Of a stretch of DNA of 64,000 nt, positions 9,023-19,129 are shown piece after piece. Source of the stretch: Microbacterium ureisolvens (lineage in GTDB: Bacteria; Actinomycetota; Actinomycetes; Actinomycetales; Microbacteriaceae); contig NZ_JAEUAX010000003.1 in NCBI RefSeq assembly GCF_019511645.1, positions 186,001-250,000 on the forward strand, read 5' to 3'. Position 1 is the first letter of the stretch. Every line of letters starts with the position of its first letter. The notes below the pieces were generated by a model. It worked only from the letters and a program-made list of their open reading frames with translations. It did no database searches and had not been told where the DNA came from. Made by a program: the position numbers and the translations under genes.

Positions 9023-10876
9023 CTACCCGATGACGCTCGGCTGCAGGTCGCGCAGGGTGCGGAAGTGGGTCATGCGGGTGACGCCTATCGCGGCGATCAC
9101 GCCCGCGCCGATGAGCCAGGCGAGCAGCACGGCGAGGTCGAGCCAGACGCGCTCGGCGTCGCCGCCGTACATGACCTGGCGCATCGCGTCGACGACGTAG
9201 CCCATCGGCAGCACGTGGTGCAGCGCTGCCAAGGGTGCCGGCAGCGTCTGCCACGGGAACGTTCCCCCGGCGGTGACGAGCTGCAGCACCATCAGCACGA
9301 GGCCGAGGAACTGCCCGACCGAGCCGAGCCACACGTTGAGTGCGAGCACGATGGCTGCGTACGTGGCCGAGGCGAGCAGCAGGATGCCGAGGGTCGCGAG
9401 CGGATGCGCGAACGAGAACCCGAGAGCGAGCGACAGCACCCCGAAGAGGCCGAGCATCTGCACGCCGCCGAGGAGGGCCGGCGTCGCCCATCCGGCCAGC
9501 GTGATGCGGATCGGCGAGTGCAGCGCCGTCACCGCGCGCTTCGAGACGGGCTTGACGATGAGGAACAGCGCGTAGATGCCGATCCAGCCCGCGAGGGCGG
9601 CGAAGAAGGGTGCGAGCCCCGCGCCGTAGTTCTGCGCCTGCGTGAGCGACGAGCGCTCGACCTCGACGGGGGCCGCGAGCGTGTCGGCCTGCGCCTGGCG
9701 TGTGTCGGCATCGTAGGAGGGGAGCTGGGCGGCACCCTCGGAGAGACCGTCACGCAGCTGCGTGGCGCCGTCCTCGAGCTGCGTGAGGCCGCCGCCGAGC
9801 GTCGCCGCGCCATCGCGCAGCTGCGCCGCGCCGTCCGCGGCGGTCGCGGTTCCCGAGGCGAGCGTGGCGGAGCCCGCGGCGACGGATGCTGCACCCGCCG
9901 AGACCTGCTGCGCGCCGGAGTTCAGTCGGTCGATCTGGGCGACGGCGCCCTGCACGCGGCCGTCCACCGCGTCGAGGCGGTCGCCCACGGGGTCGAGCGC
10001 CGCCAGCACGTCGTCGATCCGCGCCTGGTCGAGACCGGCCTCGGTGAGCTTCGCGGAGATGTCGTCGCGCACCTGGGGCAGCGTCGAGATCGCCGACGCG
10101 GATGCCGCGCCGACGCGGTCCGCGATGGCGTCGAGCTGAGCCGTGCCGTCGGCCACCTGGGCGGCGCCGTCGGAGACCTGCGCGGCACCGTCGGAGAGCT
10201 GAGCCGCTCCGTCCCGCAGCTGGGCGGTGCCGTCGGCGAGCTGGGAAGCACCCTCCGACAGCCGCGACGCGCCGTCACCCGCCTGTGCGAGACCGTCGAC
10301 CAGCTGCGAGGCGCCGGTGGCGGCATCCGTCAACCGCACACGGATCGTGTCGAGGGCGTCGAGCATCGTGAGGCCCGCCTCGGCCACGACCTTCTCGGTG
10401 ATCGTCGCCTGGATGCGCTCGACCGCCTGCGTGCCGATCGTGGAGGCGAGGTAGTTGTTGGCGTCGCTGGTGTGGAGGATGATGTCGGCCGTGCGAGGGT
10501 CACCGGTCGTGATGGAGGCGATCGCCGCGGTGAAGTCCGCGGGCAGCTCGATGGCGAAGTCGTAGCTGCCGTCGTCGAGCCCCGCCTCGGCTTCCTCAGC
10601 GGTGGCCAGATGCCAGTCGAACGTGCCGTCCTCGATGAGCTCCTGCGCGACCTCGTCGCCGAGGTTGCGCTCGGCGCCGTTGAGCTGGGCACCCGTGTCG
10701 GCGACGACGAGGGCCACGGGCACCTGGTCGAGCTGCCCGTACGGGTCGCGGTTCGCCCACAGGTACAGGCCGCCGTAGAGGATCGGCACGACCATGAGCG
10801 CGATCAGGGCGATGAGCGACATGCGTGTCGACCCAAGTCGCCGGAGCTCGGCGAGGATCATCTGGGGGACCTTCAT
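9023..10876 (-). CDS. YhgE/Pip-family ABC-2-type membrane protein
   Basis: Predicted 617-residue membrane protein. There is one N-terminal helix (LIALIALMVVPILYGGLYLW, about residues 20-40), then a long extracytoplasmic region. Residues about 205-380 of that region contain many copies of an 8-residue pattern (QLxDGAAQ, VSDGAAQ, QLADGTAQ) likely to form extended helices. Five or six C-terminal helices start near residue 412. This is the architecture of YhgE/Pip proteins, relatives of ABC-2 permeases and the phage infection protein. The ATG at 10876 has GGGAGG upstream and overlaps the preceding ATPase-like gene (ATGA), so both belong to the TetR-led operon. The exported substrate is unknown. 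Confidence 0.85.
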   Translation of the reverse strand: MKVPQMILAELRRLGSTRMSLIALIALMVVPILYGGLYLWANRDPYGQLDQVPVALVVADTGAQLNGAERNLGDEVAQELIEDGTFDWHLATAEEAEAGLDDGSYDFAIELPADFTAAIASITTGDPRTADIILHTSDANNYLASTIGTQAVERIQATITEKVVAEAGLTMLDALDTIRVRLTDAATGASQLVDGLAQAGDGASRLSEGASQLADGTAQLRDGAAQLSDGAAQVSDGAAQVADGTAQLDAIADRVGAASASAISTLPQVRDDISAKLTEAGLDQARIDDVLAALDPVGDRLDAVDGRVQGAVAQIDRLNSGAQQVSAGAASVAAGSATLASGTATAADGAAQLRDGAATLGGGLTQLEDGATQLRDGLSEGAAQLPSYDADTRQAQADTLAAPVEVERSSLTQAQNYGAGLAPFFAALAGWIGIYALFLIVKPVSKRAVTALHSPIRITLAGWATPALLGGVQMLGLFGVLSLALGFSFAHPLATLGILLLASATYAAIVLALNVWLGSVGQFLGLVLMVLQLVTAGGTFPWQTLPAPLAALHHVLPMGYVVDAMRQVMYGGDAERVWLDLAVLLAWLIGAGVIAAIGVTRMTHFRTLRDLQPSVIG

Positions 10877-11550
10877 GCCCGGCCTCCCTTCGTGGGTGTC
10901 GTGAACCTGCGCACCCGGGGGCGTCCGATGCTCCGAGGCGTCTCGACGGCACGTCTCGGCTCGCCGGCGCGCTCGACTCGCTGTGACGCCTGTCCGGCGA
11001 TCACGAGCACCGCGAACCCGCGGGCCGCGAAGTCCTCGGCGACAGCCCACCACGCGGCGGGCTCGCCACCGTGGCGGTCGGGGGAGACCAGCACGATCCC
11101 CTCGACGCCGGTGCGCAGCACCGCCAGTTCGCAGAGGGCACGTACGCGGCCTGCGGGGTCGACGTTCGAGACGGGGACGGATGCCTCGTCCCCGAGGCCC
11201 TGCTCCTCGAGCCAGCGTCGCACCGCCACCGGGTCGGAGCGGCGTCCGGCGAACATGAGCTCTTCACTGGCCACACCGGCGAGCGTGACGTTGGGCTCCG
11301 GTTCCGACACCTCGGGCGCGTCGACCAGGGCGACCCGGCGGCGGAGGGCCGAGGCATCCGTCCGCCCGTCCAGCTGCACGCGGCCCGTGTCGGGACGCAT
11401 GCGACCGGAGGCGATGAGACCGAGCACCGTCGGCCGCTGCTCGGTCTCGGCGGCGACCAGCGTGGCGCGCCCGGACTCGAAGGACACCGAGGTCACCGGC
11501 AGCGCGTGCTCGCGCCGGCCCTTGCCGACGGCGTCGAGCACGACCCTCAC
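10873..11550 (-). CDS. ABC-ATPase-like protein lacking the catalytic motifs
   Basis: Predicted 225-residue soluble protein whose layout follows an ABC nucleotide-binding domain (SVSFESGRATLV, then LGLIASGRMRPDTGRVQLDG). Every catalytic motif is replaced. The Walker A position reads AAETEQRPT instead of GxxGxGKST, the signature region reads NVDPAGRV, and the Walker B region reads GIVLVSPDRHG without Asp-Glu. It sits where the ATPase partner of the YhgE-type permease would be, and it overlaps both neighbours by four bases (GTGA and ATGA). It may be a non-hydrolytic partner or a decaying gene. The frame is intact, so I favour a maintained pseudo-ATPase. Confidence 0.7.
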   Translation of the reverse strand: MRVVLDAVGKGRREHALPVTSVSFESGRATLVAAETEQRPTVLGLIASGRMRPDTGRVQLDGRTDASALRRRVALVDAPEVSEPEPNVTLAGVASEELMFAGRRSDPVAVRRWLEEQGLGDEASVPVSNVDPAGRVRALCELAVLRTGVEGIVLVSPDRHGGEPAAWWAVAEDFAARGFAVLVIAGQASQRVERAGEPRRAVETPRSIGRPRVRRFTTPTKGGRA

Positions 11551-12188
11551 GCGCTCGCCGCCTCGGGGCCCGCGAGGATCTCGGGATGCGCCGCGAGCAG
11601 CGCGTCAGCCTGCCGCCACGACAGTCCGGCGATGCTGAGCACCGCGCGCACCGCGAGGTCGCGGGCCGCGGGAGACGACGCGTCGATGCGGGTGATGACG
11701 GTGCGCGCGGTCTCTTCGACCAGGCGGGCGAGCGTCGGCGCGGCGACGTCGGTGCGGAGCACCTCGGCATCCTGTCCCTCGCGCACGATCCGTACGACGG
11801 TGCGGCGCAGGGGTGCGAGGGCCGTGGCGGTCTCTTCGAGGTGGGCCTCGTCGAGGGCGATCGCCGCGAGCACCTGCACGTGGGCCGCCTCGTTCCAGAG
11901 GGCGGCCGCGAGACGGGCGAGCGCGACCCTCGCGTCGGCGTCGTCGATCGACTCGGCCACCGCGTTGAACCGCGTCGCACCCTGCGCCACGAGTTCGCGC
12001 ACGAGCGCGTCGCGGTCGTCGAAGTGCCCGTAGAGCGCCCGGCGCGACAGGCCGGCCTGGCGGGCGATGGCGTCGACGGACGCGCGGGGGTCGTGCGCGA
12101 GGGCGACGTGGGCCGCGGCGAGGATGCCCGCGCGGTTCTCGAGGGCGTCGCGTCGCGGACGGCGCGCCGCATCGATCGGGGAGGTCAT
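11547..12188 (-). CDS. TetR-family transcriptional regulator
   Basis: Predicted 213-residue repressor-type protein. The N-terminal helix-turn-helix is clear (SVDAIARQAGLSRRALYGHF, about residues 37-56), followed by an all-helical ligand domain without recognisable ligand specificity. It is the first gene of a three-gene coupled operon with the ATPase-like and YhgE-type genes. A perfect 11-4-11 inverted repeat lies 15-40 bp upstream of its ATG, so autorepression of this exporter-like operon is likely. A purine-rich site (GGAGG) lies very close to the ATG. Confidence 0.9.
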   Translation of the reverse strand: MTSPIDAARRPRRDALENRAGILAAAHVALAHDPRASVDAIARQAGLSRRALYGHFDDRDALVRELVAQGATRFNAVAESIDDADARVALARLAAALWNEAAHVQVLAAIALDEAHLEETATALAPLRRTVVRIVREGQDAEVLRTDVAAPTLARLVEETARTVITRIDASSPAARDLAVRAVLSIAGLSWRQADALLAAHPEILAGPEAASA

Positions 12189-12202
12189 GCCTCCACGCTA
12201 CG

Positions 12203-12228
12203 TAACTTGCACACTTGTGTGCAAGTTA
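12203..12228. promoter_or_regulatory. Perfect inverted-repeat operator upstream of the TetR gene
   Basis: Arms TAACTTGCACA (12203-12213) and TGTGCAAGTTA (12218-12228) are exact reverse complements around the spacer CTTG. The site lies just upstream of the TetR start at 12188 and just downstream of the argG stop at 12241. Its size and position are typical of a TetR operator overlapping its own promoter. Confidence 0.85.
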
Positions 12229-12240
12229 TTGCGGCATCTG

Positions 12241-14488
<2,248 letters not shown>

Positions 14489-14640
14489 GTCCTACCCCTT
14501 TCGACATCACGCGTAGTGCGTGTCGCTTGTTGCCCCGAGCACAGATGTACTCCCGCGGATACAGGGGTGTATCAAACCTTTGTGCCGGCGAGGTGCGGAA
14601 AACGCGCGCCCACTCGCCCGTGTTGTGAGGAAGCTACAAC

Positions 14641-14663
14641 GTGTCCACCGTTTGGTGGACAAC
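14641..14663. repeat. Hairpin repeat copy A between the Pr6Pr paralogues
   Basis: TGTCCACC and GGTGGACA (8-bp perfect arms, 14642-14649 and 14654-14661) surround the loop GTTT. It is about 150 bp upstream of the Pr6Pr copy 1 start and downstream of the copy 2 stop. Nineteen of 23 bases match copy B, 50 bp away. It could be a paired operator or a tandem-hairpin transcript end. Confidence 0.6.
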
Positions 14664-14690
14664 GTCGACAAAAGCCGCGGAACTCCGGGC

Positions 14691-14712
14691 GTGTCCGCCG
14701 TTCGGGGGACAC
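14691..14712. repeat. Hairpin repeat copy B between the Pr6Pr paralogues
   Basis: GTGTCCGCC and GGGGGACAC form 9-bp arms with one mismatch around the loop GTTC. It starts exactly 50 bp after copy A, in the same orientation. It lies 31 bp after the stop of the Pr6Pr copy 2 gene (14744), a position that fits a terminator; the exact 50-bp spacing would also fit a dimeric regulator site. Confidence 0.6.
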
Positions 14713-14743
14713 CATTCAGCCGCTGTGAACGGCGGGTTCAGCG

Positions 14744-15505
14744 TCACTCCGGTACGACGGAGGAGGGGACGGATGCCGCCGCCGCGGCGTCGTCCGATGC
14801 GCCCGCGCCCGCACTCCGGCGGCGTCCCCACCACACGACGAAGGCTCCGACCGCGATGATCGCGGCCGCGATGCCGATCACATAGAGGCCGACCGACAGC
14901 CATCCGCCGGGGTTGTTCGGATTGAGGAACGGGTAGGGATACCAGAACGGATCGCGGCTGACCGGGTTGGTGATGAGGGGGCCGCGGATCATCGTGTAGA
15001 CCACCCAGACGATCGGGAAGGCGACCACCGCCCAGAGGCTCCGCCAGGGAAGAGACCGGCGCAGCGGTCCGAGGAACACGTCGAGGAGCAGGAAGATCGG
15101 GCCGATCAGGTGCAGCACCTCGTTCGACCACGGGATCGGGGCGCTGCCCTGCGGCAGCTCGATGCCCCGCAGCAGCGAGTTGTAGACGATGCCCGTGATG
15201 ATCATGTAGGTGCTGACGCAGGCGAGCGCCAGCGCGAGTCCGTGGGGCTCAGCATCCGTGTCCTGCCGGCGTCCCTTGAAGACGTACCAGAGCGCGATCC
15301 AGGCAAGGACGATGGCCGCGGCGGCGTTCGAGAGGATCGTGAAGAAGCTGAAGAAGTTCGCGATCGTCGTCGGGACGTCGCGGCCGAGCTCGGTGGCCGT
15401 GCCGATCGATTTCGCGAGCTGAGCCGAGATCGCCGTGCCGATCAACGCCGCCATCGCGAGCCGCAGCACCGTCCATACCGTCGCCCATCCCCGCGTGCGC
15501 GTCAT
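14744..15505 (-). CDS. Pr6Pr family membrane protein (copy 2)
   Basis: Predicted 253-residue membrane protein with about six helices, paralogous to its downstream neighbour along the whole length (NFFSFFTILSNAAAAIVLAW, GIVYNSLLRGIELP, EVLHLIGPIFLLLDVFLGPL, YTMIRGPLITNPVSRDPFWY). The Thr/Ser-rich tail after the last helix is not conserved between copies. Tandem duplication is the simplest origin. Function is unknown. The start ATG at 15505 is the only one that keeps the first helix intact. Confidence 0.8.
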   Translation of the reverse strand: MTRTRGWATVWTVLRLAMAALIGTAISAQLAKSIGTATELGRDVPTTIANFFSFFTILSNAAAAIVLAWIALWYVFKGRRQDTDAEPHGLALALACVSTYMIITGIVYNSLLRGIELPQGSAPIPWSNEVLHLIGPIFLLLDVFLGPLRRSLPWRSLWAVVAFPIVWVVYTMIRGPLITNPVSRDPFWYPYPFLNPNNPGGWLSVGLYVIGIAAAIIAVGAFVVWWGRRRSAGAGASDDAAAAASVPSSVVPE

Positions 15506-15645
15506 GCGCTCACCATATCGGCGCGGGTGTGTCGCGGTACGTCAGGGTGTGACTCCGCATGGCGCGGGGCGGCGCACAGCCGGGGCAGTCGGGCTAACCT
15601 CGGCCGCGGCGGAGGGACCGCCGTGTCCGGACCGAGGGGGATGCC

Positions 15646-16968
15646 GTGCCGACGCTGCTGGAGGACGAGGCGCTGCAGTTCGTGCGCGACCTCATCCGCA
15701 TCGAGACCGTGAACACCGGCGTCGCCGCGACGATCGGCGACGGCGAGACCCGCGCGGCATCGTGGGTGCGCGAGCGCCTCGCCGAAGTGGGAATCGCGTC
15801 GGAGCTCATCGAGTCGCGTCCGGGTCGGGGGTCGCTCATCGCCCGAATTCGGGGCAGCGATCTGCACGCCGGCGCGCTGCTCGTGCACGCCCACCTCGAC
15901 GTCGTGCCGGTCGAGGAGAAGGACTGGACGCACCCGCCCTTCGGCGCGGACATCGAGGACGGCTACCTGTACGGTCGCGGGGCCGTCGACATGAAGAACT
16001 ACGCCGGGACGATCCTCGCGGTGGCGCGGCACTTCGCCCGCGAGGGGATCGTGCCGCGGCGCGACCTGGTGTTCGCGTTCCTCGCCGACGAGGAGAGCGG
16101 CGGCGTGTGGGGCGCCGGATGGCTCGTCGAGAACCGGCCCGAGCTGTTCGCCGGCGTCACGGAGGCGCTGAGCGAGGTCGGCGGGTTCTCGGTGCCCCTG
16201 GTGGCTGATCCCGACGACGACCGCCGCGCGTACCTCGTGGCCACGAGCGAGAAGGGAGTCGCGTGGTCGACCCTGCGTGCCCGTGGGCACGCCGCCCACG
16301 GTTCGCGGCCCACCGCGGACAACTCCGTCGTGCGTCTCGCGCGGGCTGTCGCCGCGGTCGGCGAGCACCGGTTCCCGGTGGTGCGCACGCCCGCGCTGCA
16401 GCGCTTCCTGGATGTGTTCGGCGAGGCGCGGGGGCTCGCCTTCACCGACGAGTCGCTCGCGGACGACCTCGAGAGCCTGGGGTTCGTCTCGTCGCTCGTC
16501 GGCGCGACGACCCGGAACACCGCGACCCCGACCGTGCTCGACGCCGGCGACAAGACGAACATCATCCCGGCCGAGGCGGCGGCGCGGCTCGACATCCGCA
16601 TTCTCCCGGGCCAGGACGACGCCCTGCGCGACGGACTCCGCGAGCTCGTCGGTGACGACATCGACATCCGCGAGGGCCGGTGGTGGTCGGCGACCGAGGC
16701 CCCGGTCGACGCGCCGATCATCGACGTCCTCCAAGAGGCGATCTCGGTCGACGACCCCGACGGTGTCGTCGTGCCCTATCTGCTGCCGGCCAGCACCGAC
16801 AACAAGCACTTCGCGAAGCTCGGAATCCACGGCTACGGATTCGTGCCGCTGCGCGTACCCCGCGATTTCGACGTGTTCGCGCAGTTCCACGCCGCCGACG
16901 AGTGCATCCCGGTCGACGCGCTGTACTTCTCGGCGCGCGTGACCGAGCGGATCCTGCGGACCGCCTGA
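15646..16968 (+). CDS. M20 family zinc peptidase/deacylase
   Basis: Predicted 440-residue cytoplasmic metallohydrolase of the ArgE/DapE/CPG2-type M20 family. Metal and catalytic blocks are in order: HAHLDVVP (near residue 82), GRGAVDMKNY, LADEESGG with the catalytic Glu, and TDNKHFAKLG near the C-terminus supplying the last His. The GTG start at 15646 has a GAGGGGG ribosome site eight bases upstream. It is monocistronic and converges on the rhodanese gene six bases away. M20 members release amino acids from small peptides or N-acyl amino acids; the exact substrate is not evident. Confidence 0.92.
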   Translation: MPTLLEDEALQFVRDLIRIETVNTGVAATIGDGETRAASWVRERLAEVGIASELIESRPGRGSLIARIRGSDLHAGALLVHAHLDVVPVEEKDWTHPPFGADIEDGYLYGRGAVDMKNYAGTILAVARHFAREGIVPRRDLVFAFLADEESGGVWGAGWLVENRPELFAGVTEALSEVGGFSVPLVADPDDDRRAYLVATSEKGVAWSTLRARGHAAHGSRPTADNSVVRLARAVAAVGEHRFPVVRTPALQRFLDVFGEARGLAFTDESLADDLESLGFVSSLVGATTRNTATPTVLDAGDKTNIIPAEAAARLDIRILPGQDDALRDGLRELVGDDIDIREGRWWSATEAPVDAPIIDVLQEAISVDDPDGVVVPYLLPASTDNKHFAKLGIHGYGFVPLRVPRDFDVFAQFHAADECIPVDALYFSARVTERILRTA

Positions 16969-16974
16969 CGCGGG

Positions 16975-17367
16975 CTAGGGGGCGGGGTCCACCTCCGCGG
17001 TCGGCGCTCCCGACTCCTTCCAGGCGGGGAAGCCCCCGTCGACGTGCGCGACGTTGGTGAAGCCCTTGGCGCGCAGCTGCTCGGCGACGGGGCCGGAACC
17101 GTCGATCGTGCCGCACACGATGACGATGTCCTGGTCCCAGTCGGTGATCTCGGCGAACTTCTCGGGCGAGTCGATGAGGAACTGCGCGTCGAGGTTGTTG
17201 CGGTCACCGCGGATCGAGCCCGGGATGACGCCGTCGCGCTCGCGCCCGGCGTCGCTGCGCACGTCGACGACGAGGGCGCCGGCCGCGGCACGGGCCGCCG
17301 CCTGCTCAGGCGTGATGAGCGGCGCGTCGAACGTGGGTTCGGCGGCGGTGTCGGTGGTGTCGGTCAT
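16975..17367 (-). CDS. Rhodanese-like domain protein
   Basis: Predicted 130-residue single-domain rhodanese. The family blocks are VVDVRSDAGRERDGVIPGS and DIVIVCGTIDGSGPVAEQL, the latter with the candidate catalytic Cys, then DGGFPAWKESG. The start at 17367 (MTDTTDTAAEP) was chosen because an AAGGAT site precedes it. The longer frame upstream is only the translation of a 15-bp tandem repeat. The active-site loop (CGTIDGSG) differs from the usual CxxGxRS form, so sulfurtransferase activity is not certain. Confidence 0.85.
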   Translation of the reverse strand: MTDTTDTAAEPTFDAPLITPEQAAARAAAGALVVDVRSDAGRERDGVIPGSIRGDRNNLDAQFLIDSPEKFAEITDWDQDIVIVCGTIDGSGPVAEQLRAKGFTNVAHVDGGFPAWKESGAPTAEVDPAP

Positions 17368-17382
17368 GCGGGTGATCCTTTC

Positions 17383-17442
17383 GGACGTGCGGATGTCGGA
17401 CGGGCGGATGCCGGACGGGCGGATGCGGGGCGGGCGGATGCC
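17383..17442. repeat. Four-copy 15-bp tandem repeat upstream of the rhodanese gene
   Basis: Four adjacent units (17383-17397, 17398-17412, 17413-17427, 17428-17442) follow the consensus GGACGGGCGGATGCC, with 0-3 differences each. The array begins 15 bp upstream of the rhodanese ATG, placing it in the promoter or leader. Translated in frame with the gene it would give an Arg/Pro/Ser/Ile pentapeptide repeat, which I regard as non-coding. Confidence 0.85.
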
Positions 17443-17552
17443 GCGCCTCGGCGTCACGCTACGACCGGGGCATGCGACGCCGGGCATCGTCTCGTCATAT
17501 GGCGCCACGGTGGTTCACATCCGGACGCGAAGCGGCCATGCCGGACACCTCG

Positions 17553-17579
17553 GCCCGCTCGAGCTCATCGACAGCGGGC
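17553..17579. terminator. Stem-loop after the DUF222/HNH gene
   Basis: GCCCGCT (17553-17559) and AGCGGGC (17573-17579) are exact complements around a 13-nt loop, seven bases beyond the stop at 17586. It is a plausible terminator for the minus-strand HNH gene; there is no T-run. Confidence 0.45.
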
Positions 17580-17585
17580 TTGCGA

Positions 17586-18857
17586 TCAGAACGGTGCGTC
17601 GCCGTGGTCCGACGAGCGGAACACGGGCACCGTGCGCTCCGGCTTGACGAGATACTGGCGACCCGCGGGCGACGTCCACAGGATCGCGCCACCCGAACCC
17701 GCGACCTGCTCGATCTTCCAGTCGGTGTGATGCCTGACGGTGTGGTGGCCCTCGCACAACGGGCCCAGGTTCGTCAGTTCCGTGCTTCCGCCCAGAGCCC
17801 AGTCGACGTTGTGGTCGACGTCGCACCGGGAGGCCGGCATCCCGCAGCCTGGCCCCATGCATCGATCCGCTCGCCACTTCACCAGCTTCGCGAGCGCCGG
17901 GGGCGGCCGGTACTGATCGCGGCCGACGGAGAGCACCATTGCGGTCTCGGGATGGGTGAGCACCCGCGTCCAGCCGGGCGCGCCGCCTGCCAACTCCCGT
18001 GCCACGGGCAGGGGGATCGGGCCGATCCCCTCGACGACCGGCGGGTCGACCCCGGCGGCTGCTCGGGAGGCGTCGCTCTCGTGGAGCAGCGCGAGCACCG
18101 GGACGGTGACGAACACCGTCGCCCGCACCCCGCGGGCCTCGACGGGATGAGCCTCGACCGAACCGTCGACGAGGAGGTCGAGCACCACATCGGCGCGGGC
18201 CTGGTCGAGAGTGCGCGTGTCGCCGTCGACCGCCTTGACGACCTTCGCCATCGCGGTGGCTCTCGCCTGTGCGGCGTTGATCGCGACCATGGGGCCGTAG
18301 AGATGCAGCCAACCCATCCCGTCGTCGTCGGGCTCGGCCACGATCCGGCGCTTCGTCACGGCGCGCTCGTACCGTTCGGTGAGCGTCGCCGATCGCACGG
18401 TGTCGATGAGCGTGCGGAGCTTGCGGCGAAAGGTGCCCACCGGCTCGGCCTCGGCCAGCGCGAGGCCCGGCTCGAGCACCTGCTCGCGGAACTCTGGCTC
18501 GAGCACACTCACCGCCGCGACGAGGATCTCGGCGTGCCGCTCCGTGATGCGGGCGCGTTCCATCGAGGTCAGCACCGCGGGATAGGAATGCACCAGCGAC
18601 TCCGCGAAGCCCAGCAGATCGCCCGCCGCGTGCTCGGTGATGCGCAGCGCGGCCGCGAGTTCCAACCGCACGCCTCTCTCCACGACCTCGGTCAGGACCC
18701 GTCCGTTGCGCGTGGCATCGCGGAGGGCCTCCCGCCGCATCGCGTCGATGCGCACCAGCCGCTGCGCGGCGATCACCGTCATCATGTCGGCGGCTTCGAC
18801 GACCAGATCGAGTTCATCCGGGAGCAGCTGGTCGGGCAGCGCCGGGTCAGTGAACAT
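17586..18857 (-). CDS. DUF222 / 13E12-repeat family protein with HNH nuclease domain
   Basis: Predicted 423-residue protein of the actinobacterial DUF222-HNH family. The N-terminal 300 residues are mostly helical (RLVRIDAMRREALRDATRNG). The C-terminal HNH domain is at about residues 333-377, with a zinc-binding pair in MGPGCGMPASRCDVDHN, the core DHNVDWALGGST, and LCEGHHTVRHH. Such proteins occur in many copies in Microbacteriaceae and mycobacteria. Their role is unresolved, with proposals ranging from selfish element to DNA processing. No intein, phage or transposase gene is nearby. The nuclease residues look intact. Confidence 0.88.
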   Translation of the reverse strand: MFTDPALPDQLLPDELDLVVEAADMMTVIAAQRLVRIDAMRREALRDATRNGRVLTEVVERGVRLELAAALRITEHAAGDLLGFAESLVHSYPAVLTSMERARITERHAEILVAAVSVLEPEFREQVLEPGLALAEAEPVGTFRRKLRTLIDTVRSATLTERYERAVTKRRIVAEPDDDGMGWLHLYGPMVAINAAQARATAMAKVVKAVDGDTRTLDQARADVVLDLLVDGSVEAHPVEARGVRATVFVTVPVLALLHESDASRAAAGVDPPVVEGIGPIPLPVARELAGGAPGWTRVLTHPETAMVLSVGRDQYRPPPALAKLVKWRADRCMGPGCGMPASRCDVDHNVDWALGGSTELTNLGPLCEGHHTVRHHTDWKIEQVAGSGGAILWTSPAGRQYLVKPERTVPVFRSSDHGDAPF

Positions 18858-19046
18858 GCTTCGACTCTAGAACTGACCTCCGACACTGAAGGAGAGTCCA
18901 ACCCGATCAGGCTCGATCAGAAATCGGACCCGGTGAACGTCGAAGCACGATCGCCGCCGGCATCCGCGCCACGACCGACCGGATCGACACAGGCCCACCC
19001 TACGACGGCGTCCGAAGCGAGACCACGGCCGCAGCATCCGTACTCC

Positions 19047-19117
19047 GGATCAGGAGATCTGACCCGCGCAGGACGATCCGGGGCGAATCGTCCTGCCGTC
19101 CCGAGATCTCCTGATCC
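19047..19117. terminator. Nested double inverted repeat after the LLM pair
   Basis: Outer arms of 14 bp (19047-19060 with 19104-19117) are perfect complements. Inner arms of 10 bp (19068-19077 with 19087-19096) are also perfect, with a 9-nt inner loop. Inner and outer arms resemble each other (CAGGAGATC against CAGGACGATC). The element starts 12 bp beyond the stop of the LLM gene ending at 19130, which fits a transcript 3' end. Confidence 0.75.
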
Positions 19118-19129
19118 CACCAAGGGAAG

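Noticed and set aside
17383-17442. Possible small CRISPR array
   Set aside because: Units of 15 bp are directly adjacent with no spacers, and no cas genes are present.
17586-18857. HNH gene as a sign of a prophage or homing element
   Set aside because: No phage, intein or integrase gene is adjacent, and DUF222/HNH proteins are normal multi-copy genes in actinobacteria.
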